Shown in pieces: positions 57,650 to 64,000 of a DNA stretch of 64,000 nt. Within the stretch, counting starts at the first letter, position 1. Every line of letters begins with the position of its first letter. The notes beneath the pieces were generated by a model. That model did no database searches. It was given only the letters and a program-made list of their open reading frames with translations, and was not told the DNA's origin. The position numbers and the translations under genes are program-made. Source of the DNA: Fulvitalea axinellae (lineage in GTDB: Bacteria > Bacteroidota > Bacteroidia > Cytophagales > Cyclobacteriaceae); NCBI RefSeq assembly GCF_036492835.1, contig NZ_AP025314.1, forward strand, positions 4,258,010 through 4,322,009, written 5' to 3'.

Positions 57650-58069
57650 TTAACCTACGTAATCTCTACGAACTACAAATTTGGTTTTAATCGGCAATTT
57701 CTGAGCGGCCAATCTCAACGCCTCTTGGGCGATCTCTTGGCTCACACCACCGACCTCAAACATAATCGTACCGGGCTTCACTACGGCAACCCAGTATTCC
57801 GGAGCACCTTTACCTTTACCCATCCTTACTTCGGCAGGCTTAGACGTAACCGGCTTGTCAGGGAAAATTCTGATCCAAACTTGGCCTTCCCTTTTCATAG
57901 CGCGCGTTACGGCGATACGGGCAGCCTCAATCTGTCTTGAGGTAATCCAACCCGGCTCCAGCGCCTTAATGCCGAAAGAGCCGAAAGCGATAGAATGTCC
58001 TCTTTGGGCAATTCCTTTAACTCTGCCTTTCTGCTTCTTTCTGAACTTTGTTCTTTTTGGCTGTAACAT
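57650..58069 (-). CDS. rplP: 50S ribosomal protein L16
   Basis: 139 residues: 'MLQPKRTKFRKKQKGRVKGIAQRGHSIAFGSFGIKALEPGWITSRQIEAARIAVTRAMKREGQVWIRIFPDKPVTSKPAEVRMGKGKGAPEYWVAVVKPGTIMFE'. Organises the A-site tRNA path. Thirty-one bases after rpsC. Confidence 0.98.
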   Translation of the reverse strand: MLQPKRTKFRKKQKGRVKGIAQRGHSIAFGSFGIKALEPGWITSRQIEAARIAVTRAMKREGQVWIRIFPDKPVTSKPAEVRMGKGKGAPEYWVAVVKPGTIMFEVGGVSQEIAQEALRLAAQKLPIKTKFVVRRDYVG

Positions 58070-58100
58070 CGTATGCTATAACGTTTTTTGTCCCAAAGAA

Positions 58101-58829
58101 TTATTTTCTTCTACGCTGTTTTCCACCGCGACGGTTGCCACCTCCTTGGTTGTTGCGACGGTTACCACCTTGGTTCACTTCAGCGCTTGGCGACAAGTCC
58201 TGCTTTCCGTACTTCTCACCTTTGAAGATCCAAACTTTGATACCGATCTTACCATAGATAGTGTTCGCCTCGCAAAGTGCGTAGTCAATGTCCGCACGCA
58301 ATGTATGCAAAGGAATACGTCCCTCTTTGTACATTTCGGTACGGGCCATTTCAGCGCCACCTAAACGTCCGGATACCTTGATTTTGATACCCTTAGCACC
58401 CACGCGCATAGAAGCCGCAATAGCCTGCTTCATGGCACGACGGTACGATATACGAGCCTTCAACTGCTGGCCGATAGACTCACCAACGAGCTTGGCGTCA
58501 ACTTCAGGACGCTTAACTTCGAAGATGTTGATCTGGATATCTTTGCCAGTCAGTTTGCGGAGTTCTTCTTTAAGACGATCAACCTCTGAACCACCTTTAC
58601 CGATAACAACACCCGGACGGGCAGTGTGAACAGTAAGAGTGATACGCTTGAGCGTTCTTTCGATTACTACCTTTGAGATTCCACCTTTAGGAATTCTGGC
58701 AGTGATATATTTTCTAATTTTTTGGTCTTCAACCAGTTTGTCAGAAAAAGCTTTGCCTCCGTACCAGTTAGAGTCCCAGCCTCTGACGATACCAAGTCGT
58801 AATCCGATTGGGTTAACTTTTTGTCCCAT
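58101..58829 (-). CDS. rpsC: 30S ribosomal protein S3
   Basis: 242 residues: 'MGQKVNPIGLRLGIVRGWDSNWYG', KH domain 'VVIGKGGSEVDRLKEELRKLTGKDIQINIFEVKRPEVDAKLVGESIGQQLKARISYRRAMKQAI', and 'GIKIKVSGRLGGAEMARTEMYKEGRIPLHTLRADIDYA'. C-terminal tail is rich in Gly/Asn/Arg repeats ('GGNRRNNQGGGNRRGGKQRRRK'), a low-complexity extension. mRNA entry channel helicase activity. Confidence 0.98.
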   Translation of the reverse strand: MGQKVNPIGLRLGIVRGWDSNWYGGKAFSDKLVEDQKIRKYITARIPKGGISKVVIERTLKRITLTVHTARPGVVIGKGGSEVDRLKEELRKLTGKDIQINIFEVKRPEVDAKLVGESIGQQLKARISYRRAMKQAIAASMRVGAKGIKIKVSGRLGGAEMARTEMYKEGRIPLHTLRADIDYALCEANTIYGKIGIKVWIFKGEKYGKQDLSPSAEVNQGGNRRNNQGGGNRRGGKQRRRK

Positions 58830-58833
58830 TATA

Positions 58834-59205
58834 TTATGCGTTATCAGATTTTACTACTTCATTAGACAAGCTATCCACCACGATAGTCACGTGATTGGAT
58901 CTTTTTCTGATGCGGTGAGCGCGACCTTGCGGAGCGGGTCTCAGACGCTTCAGGATTCTACCTCCGTCTACGCTAATTTCTTTTACGAAAAGCTCCGCGG
59001 TCTCGATATCCTGATCCTCGTTGAGGTTCTGCCAGTTCGAGATAGCCGACATCAACAATTTCTCGAGAGAGATAGAGTTGTGCTTTTTCTCAAACTTAAG
59101 GATGTTGATCGCATCACCCACGCGACGGCCACGGATCATGTCCGCAACCAGTCTCATCTTGCGAGGAGAAGTAGGACAGTTGTTTAATCTGGCTACAGCT
59201 TTCAT
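58834..59205 (-). CDS. rplV: 50S ribosomal protein L22
   Basis: 123 residues: 'KAVARLNNCPTSPRKMRLVADMIRGRRVGDAINILKFEKKHNSISLEKLLMSAISNWQ' and 'ISVDGGRILKRLRPAPQGRAHRIRKRSNHVTIVV', the loop of which reaches the exit tunnel constriction. Confidence 0.97.
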   Translation of the reverse strand: MKAVARLNNCPTSPRKMRLVADMIRGRRVGDAINILKFEKKHNSISLEKLLMSAISNWQNLNEDQDIETAELFVKEISVDGGRILKRLRPAPQGRAHRIRKRSNHVTIVVDSLSNEVVKSDNA

Positions 59206-59207
59206 GA

Positions 59208-59486
59208 TTATCTTCTACCTTTATCCTTTTTCGAAATGTGACCCCTAAAGTTCCTAGTTGGAGCGAATTCGCCCAACTTGTGGCCTACCATAGTGTCAGT
59301 TACATATACCGGAACGAATTTGTTTCCGTTATGCACGGCGAGCGTGTGACCGATGAAGTCTGGGGAAACCATTGAGCGGCGAGACCAAGTCTTGATCACC
59401 GACTTTTTTCCGGATTCGTTCATAGCCTCGATTTTCTTTTCGAGCCTCTGATCGATATAAGGTCCTTTTTTAAGTGAACGAGCCAT
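59208..59486 (-). CDS. rpsS: 30S ribosomal protein S19
   Basis: 92 residues: 'ARSLKKGPYIDQRLEKKIEAMNESGKKSVIKTWSRRSMVSPDFIGHTLAVHNGNKFVPVYVTDTMVGHKLGEFAPTRNFRGHISKKDKGRR'. Head of the 30S with S13. Confidence 0.98.
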   Translation of the reverse strand: MARSLKKGPYIDQRLEKKIEAMNESGKKSVIKTWSRRSMVSPDFIGHTLAVHNGNKFVPVYVTDTMVGHKLGEFAPTRNFRGHISKKDKGRR

Positions 59487-59488
59487 GA

Positions 59489-60313
<825 letters not shown>

Positions 60314-60326
60314 CTTTCAGTGTAAT

Positions 60327-60614
60327 TTAGATACCGCTGTAAAAATCAATCACCTCGCCCTCAGCAACTTGCACGATAGCCTTTTTGAAAGATGCGGTAC
60401 GACCGCTAACCACGTGCGACTTAGTGTAACGCGTTTTCTTTTTGCCGAGGTAACGCATCGTGTTAACGCTGACCACATTCACGCCGTACATTTTCTCTAC
60501 AGCTTTCTGAATCTCGATCTTGTTAGCGTCATTGGCCACGATAAAGCCATACTTACCGCTCTCATTCAAGGCGGAAGCTTTCTCCGTTACTAATGGTTTT
60601 TTCAGGATGCTCAT
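60327..60614 (-). CDS. rplW: 50S ribosomal protein L23
   Basis: 95 residues: 'SILKKPLVTEKASALNESGKYGFIVANDANKIEIQKAVEKMYGVNVVSVNTMRYLGKKKTRYTKSHVVSGRTASFKKAIVQVAEGEVIDFY'. At the exit tunnel, docking site for trigger factor. Confidence 0.97.
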   Translation of the reverse strand: MSILKKPLVTEKASALNESGKYGFIVANDANKIEIQKAVEKMYGVNVVSVNTMRYLGKKKTRYTKSHVVSGRTASFKKAIVQVAEGEVIDFYSGI

Positions 60615-60619
60615 CTTGA

Positions 60620-61246
60620 TCAGGCGAATAAGTTCTCAATTTTAGCCAACGAGCCTTCGAAAAGGATCAAGCTGTCGGCGTTCAATACGTCGTAAGTGTT
60701 CAAGCCTGAGATGTCCGCCACTTTGCTTTTCTGCAAGTTGCGTGACGACAAGTAGAGGTTCTCATTCTTTTCAGAAGAGATGGCCAAAACTTTTTTGCCG
60801 TCTACCGAAAGGCTCTTAAGCACCTTCAACAGTTCTTTTGTCTTTGGAGACTCGAGGCTGAAATCTTCAACAACGATGATTTTGCCTTCAGTAGCCTTGT
60901 AAGACAAAGACGATTTTCTGGCCAATGACTTGACCTTCTTGTTCACCTTGAAACCATAGTCACGTGGCTCGGGACCAAATACGCGTCCACCACCGCGGAA
61001 AACAGGAGACTTGATGCTACCCGCACGGGCAGTACCGGTACCTTTTTGTTTCTTGATCTTTTTGGTTGATCCAGAAATCTCAGCTCTCTCCTTTGACTTG
61101 TGAGTGCCTTGTCTTTGGTTGGCCAAGAATTGCTTGACATCCAAATAAATGGCGTGGTCGTTCGGTGTAATCGCAAAAATCGAGTCCTGCAACTCAACTT
61201 TTCTTCCGGTATCCGTACCGTCAGGTCTTAATACAGAAATTTCCAT
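60620..61246 (-). CDS. rplD: 50S ribosomal protein L4
   Basis: 208 residues: 'VKQFLANQRQGTHKSKERAEISGSTKKIKKQKGTGTARAGSIKSPVFRGGGRVFGPEPRDYGFKVNKKVKSLARKSSLS', and 'LYLSSRNLQKSKVADISGLNTYDVLNADSLILFEGSL'. Tunnel constriction loop present. In E. coli L4 regulates the S10 operon by attenuation; no leader is evident here. Confidence 0.98.
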   Translation of the reverse strand: MEISVLRPDGTDTGRKVELQDSIFAITPNDHAIYLDVKQFLANQRQGTHKSKERAEISGSTKKIKKQKGTGTARAGSIKSPVFRGGGRVFGPEPRDYGFKVNKKVKSLARKSSLSYKATEGKIIVVEDFSLESPKTKELLKVLKSLSVDGKKVLAISSEKNENLYLSSRNLQKSKVADISGLNTYDVLNADSLILFEGSLAKIENLFA

Positions 61247-61253
61247 GTCTCGA

Positions 61254-61871
61254 TTACTTCTCTAAAATCACAATTGAATTCTTAGCTCCCGGAACCGACC
61301 CGTTTACTACAACGAGGTTTTTCTCGGCAACTACTTTTAAAACTTGGAGGTTCTGCATCTTAACGCGCTCACCGCCAGTCCTTCCGGCCATTCTCAAGCC
61401 TTTGAACACGCGAGCGGGATAAGAACAAGCACCAATGGCACCAGGCGCACGACCCCTGTTGTGCTGACCGTGAGTAGCCTGACCAACGCCTCCGAAATTG
61501 TGACGCTTGACAACACCTTGGAAGCCTTTACCTTTAGAGGTACCGACCACATCAATAAACTCACCTTCCTCGAAAACCTCAGCTGTCACCGCGTCGCCCA
61601 AGTTGATCTCTCCGTCCCAATCGCGGAACTCGACCAATTTGCGCTTAGGTGTCGCATTAGCTTTCTGGAAGTGACCGATCAACGCCTTTGTAGTGTTCTT
61701 CGCCTTTTTCTCGCCGAAGCCCAACTGCACTGCGCTATATCCGTCAGTCTCAACCGTTTTTACTTGCGTTACTGCGCAAGGACCAACCTCTAACACTGTG
61801 CATGCGACGCTACGTCCATCGGCACTGTAGATGCTAGTCATTCCGATTTTCTTTCCGATAATACCTTGCAT
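61254..61871 (-). CDS. rplC: 50S ribosomal protein L3
   Basis: 205 residues: 'MQGIIGKKIGMTSIYSADGRSVACTVLEVGPCAVTQVKT' and 'FQGVVKRHNFGGVGQATHGQHNRGRAPGAIGACSYPARVFKGLRMAGRTGGERV'. First gene after a promoter (61,933-61,963) and a terminator (61,997-62,037), so it heads the 26-gene leftward unit. Confidence 0.98.
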   Translation of the reverse strand: MQGIIGKKIGMTSIYSADGRSVACTVLEVGPCAVTQVKTVETDGYSAVQLGFGEKKAKNTTKALIGHFQKANATPKRKLVEFRDWDGEINLGDAVTAEVFEEGEFIDVVGTSKGKGFQGVVKRHNFGGVGQATHGQHNRGRAPGAIGACSYPARVFKGLRMAGRTGGERVKMQNLQVLKVVAEKNLVVVNGSVPGAKNSIVILEK

Positions 61872-61932
61872 TACGCTAAACTATTAATAATAAAGCGACT
61901 AATATGATAGTCGCACGTTTACAAAAGGAATG

Positions 61933-61963
61933 CAAAGATATGAAAAAAATACATGGAAGCAAA
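61933..61963 (-). promoter_or_regulatory. Bacteroidota-type promoter of the rplC operon
   Basis: On the minus strand TTTG (61,963-61,960), then 19 nt, then TATCTTTG (61,940-61,933), a perfect match to the -33 TTG/TTTG and -7 TAnnTTTG consensus at the preferred spacing. Transcription would start near 61,925, leaving a leader of about 50 nt before rplC. Confidence 0.87.
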
Positions 61964-61996
61964 AGCGACCGCAACAAATAACAATCGCATTCGCCT

Positions 61997-62037
61997 AAAA
62001 AAAAGGGACTTACGATAAATCGAAGTCCCTTTTTTTT
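61997..62037 (-). terminator. Terminator between rpsJ and rplC
   Basis: Perfect 15-bp stem: 61,997-62,011 with 62,023-62,037 (A8GGGACTT / AAGTCCCT8), 11-nt loop; on the transcript it ends in a U-tract. Lies 19 bp after the rpsJ stop. Confidence 0.9.
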
Positions 62038-62055
62038 ATTATTCATGTATCTCTA

Positions 62056-62361
62056 TCACACCTTAATCTCCACGTCTACCCCGCTCGGCAACTCGAGCTT
62101 CATCAGGGCGTCCACTGTCTTTGAGCTGTTTGAGTAGATGTCTACCAAACGCTTGTAAGTACAGATTTGGAACTGCTCCCTAGACTTTTTGTTTACGTGG
62201 GGTGAACGGAGCACAGTGTAAACCTGCTTCTCCGTCGGCAAAGGAATCGGACCGCTTACTACGGCTCCCGTTGTCTTCACGGCCCTTACGATCTTTTCTG
62301 ATGACTTGTCCACCAGGTTGTGATCATAAGACCTCAATTTGATTCTGATCTTTTGATTCAT
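62056..62361 (-). CDS. rpsJ: 30S ribosomal protein S10
   Basis: 101 residues: 'NQKIRIKLRSYDHNLVDKSSEKIVRAVKTTGAVVSGPIPLPTEKQVYTVLRSPHVNKKSREQFQICTYKRLVDIYSNSSKTVDALMKLELPSGVDVEIKV'. Also NusE, for antitermination. Cotranscribed with fusA (12-bp gap), and followed by a strong terminator. Confidence 0.98.
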   Translation of the reverse strand: MNQKIRIKLRSYDHNLVDKSSEKIVRAVKTTGAVVSGPIPLPTEKQVYTVLRSPHVNKKSREQFQICTYKRLVDIYSNSSKTVDALMKLELPSGVDVEIKV

Positions 62362-62373
62362 TGCCTTATGCGA

Positions 62374-64000
62374 TTATTTACCTTTTACTTCTTCGATGAT
62401 TTTAGTAGCCAAGTTGTTTGGCACTGGATCGTAGTGTGAGAACGTCAATGAAGCCGATCCGCGACCAGACGTGATAGTACGCAGGTCAGTTACGTAACCG
62501 AACAACTCAGACAACGGCACATCGGCCTTGATGATCTGAGCGCCGTTCTTCATGTCCATTCCCTTCATGATACCGCGACGACGGTTCAAGTCACCGGTCA
62601 CAGGACCAGTGTGCTCGTCCGGAGCCACAACCTCTACAGCCATGATAGGCTCGAGCAACTGTGGCTTACACTGCTTACCAGCTTCTTTGAAACCGAGACG
62701 GGCAGCCAATTCGAACGACAGAGAATCCGAGTCAACGTCGTGGAACGATCCGTGGAAAAGACGAACTTTCATACCTACGAGCGGGTATCCGGCCAAAGGA
62801 CCGTTGTTCAAGCACTGCTGGAAACCTTTTTCGATAGCAGGAATGAATTCTCTTGGAATCACACCACCAACGATTTGGTTATCGAACTGCAAGCCTTCTT
62901 CTTTTCCGTCGTCACGTGGAGACAATTCAAACACGATGTCGGCGAATTTACCTTTACCACCTGTCTGCTTTTTGTAAGTCTCACGGTGCTCGATAGAAGT
63001 AGTGATAGCCTCGCGGTAAGCAACCTGTGGAGCTCCCTGCTCTACCTCAACCTTAAACTCACGACGCATACGGTCCATGATAATGTCGAGGTGAAGCTCA
63101 CCCATACCACGCATAATAGTCTGACCAGTCTCCTCGTCAGTGTTTACGCGCAATGTTGGATCTTCTTCAACAAGCTTGGCGATAGCAACACCCATTTTAT
63201 CGGCGTCAGCTTGAGTCTTAGGCTCAATAGCGAAACCGATTACAGGCTCAGGGAAGCTCATTGTTTCAAGAATGATCTTTCCGTCTTCAGCTGTCAAAGA
63301 GTCACCAGTTTTGATGTCTTTGAAACCTACACCCGCACAGATGTCACCAGCTTCCACGCGTGGAATTTGGTTCTGCTTGTTAGAGTGCATCTGCAACAAA
63401 CGTGAGATACGCTCTTTCTTGCCAGTTCTAGCGTTGAACACGTAAGAACCTGAATCAAGAACACCCGAGTAAACGCGGAAGAAGCACAGACGACCTACGA
63501 ATGGGTCAGTTGCGATCTTAAATGCCAACGCTGCGAAAGGCTGGTCATTGTCCGGTAAACGAGTTTCTTGCTCGTCAGTATCAGGGTTAACACCCTCGAT
63601 AGCTGGCAAGTCAAGTGGTGATGGCAAGTACGAACAAACAGCGTCCAATACAGCCTGCACACCTTTATTTTTAAAGGCTGATCCGCACATTACTGGTGAC
63701 ATAGACATGTCGATCACAGCTTCACGGATAGCTTTCATCATTTCTTCAACGGTGATCGAGTCAGGATCTTCGAAGAATTTCTCCAACAAAGCCTCGTCAT
63801 ACTCGGCAACAGCCTCAACGAGCTTCTGACGCCACTCTGCGGCAGTGTCAACCAAATCCGCTGGAATCTCCTCTTCGACATAGGTCATACCTTTGTCTTC
63901 CTCGTTCCAGTAGATCGCCTTGTTAGTGATCAAGTCAACCACACCTTTGAACTCATCCTCCGATCCGATCGGAATCTGCAAAGGCACAGGATTAGCACCT
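62374..64000 (-). CDS. fusA: Elongation factor G (5' end beyond the window)
   Basis: About 542 C-terminal residues of roughly 700; the GTPase G-domain and start lie beyond the right edge. The window part opens with 'GANPVPLQIPIGSEDEFKGVVDLI' (end of the G-domain insert), then domains II to V: 'LAFKIATDPFVGRLCFFRVYSG', 'RGMGELHLDIIMDRMRREFKVE', 'GQTIM', and 'LFGYVTDLRTITSGRGSASLTFSHYDPVP'. Translocates tRNA and mRNA on the ribosome. Part of the str-type transcript. Confidence 0.98.
   Translation of the reverse strand, partial: GANPVPLQIPIGSEDEFKGVVDLITNKAIYWNEEDKGMTYVEEEIPADLVDTAAEWRQKLVEAVAEYDEALLEKFFEDPDSITVEEMMKAIREAVIDMSMSPVMCGSAFKNKGVQAVLDAVCSYLPSPLDLPAIEGVNPDTDEQETRLPDNDQPFAALAFKIATDPFVGRLCFFRVYSGVLDSGSYVFNARTGKKERISRLLQMHSNKQNQIPRVEAGDICAGVGFKDIKTGDSLTAEDGKIILETMSFPEPVIGFAIEPKTQADADKMGVAIAKLVEEDPTLRVNTDEETGQTIMRGMGELHLDIIMDRMRREFKVEVEQGAPQVAYREAITTSIEHRETYKKQTGGKGKFADIVFELSPRDDGKEEGLQFDNQIVGGVIPREFIPAIEKGFQQCLNNGPLAGYPLVGMKVRLFHGSFHDVDSDSLSFELAARLGFKEAGKQCKPQLLEPIMAVEVVAPDEHTGPVTGDLNRRRGIMKGMDMKNGAQIIKADVPLSELFGYVTDLRTITSGRGSASLTFSHYDPVPNNLATKIIEEVKGK

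Overview
The window is a piece of a Bacteroidota chromosome, most likely Cytophagales or a relative. The evidence is the Bacteroidota-style FecI/FecR/STN signalling cassette, secreted proteins with SPI and SPII signals, a textbook Bacteroidota promoter (TTTG, 19 bp, TATCTTTG) in front of rplC, and ribosomal operon content and order. I do not name a species. It falls into four parts.

(1) About 1-23,050: most of a Mu-like transposable prophage, cut by the left window edge. Its early end lies at the right: CI/LexA-like repressor (21.7 kb), a small HTH gene broken by an IS, MuA-type transposase, MuB-type ATPase, a second ATPase, GemA/DUF3164/DUF4494-type early genes, all leftward. The head genes (small and large terminase, DUF1320-type connector, portal fused to a MuF domain, gpG-like protein) run rightward from 6.4 to 12.1 kb. 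Protease/scaffold, capsid, lysis genes, tail sheath, tube, tail chaperone and tape measure run leftward from 6.2 kb to the window edge. The tail chaperone carries a canonical -1 frameshift site. Between the early and head blocks sits an AT-rich two-gene cargo (12.2-13.8 kb): a soluble protein of unknown family plus a four-helix membrane protein, the best candidate for an undescribed phage-exclusion or defence module.

(2) About 23.1-26.4 kb: small secreted proteins and a second IS that interrupts a YD-repeat-like secreted protein gene. For both ISs, removing the element plus one copy of the target duplication restores a clean reading frame.

(3) About 26.4-45 kb: host accessory and housekeeping genes. 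These are a GH-A clan (GH5-like) glycosidase, an OMP/FecI/FecR/STN-OMP signalling locus whose outer-membrane proteins carry LA_2272-type surface repeats instead of a TonB receptor barrel, two lipoproteins, a GH43-like enzyme with a C-terminal carbohydrate-binding region, a 23S rRNA uracil methyltransferase, a POT-family transporter, an AcuI/YhdH-type reductase, and a DivIC/FtsB-like division protein.

(4) About 45-64 kb: a leftward housekeeping run of fusA-rpsJ, then (after a terminator and a new promoter) rplC to rplQ including secY, map, infA and rpoA, followed by carA-eno. fusA runs off the right edge.

No tRNA, rRNA or CRISPR array was seen. All family assignments come from reading the sequence by eye; no database search was run.
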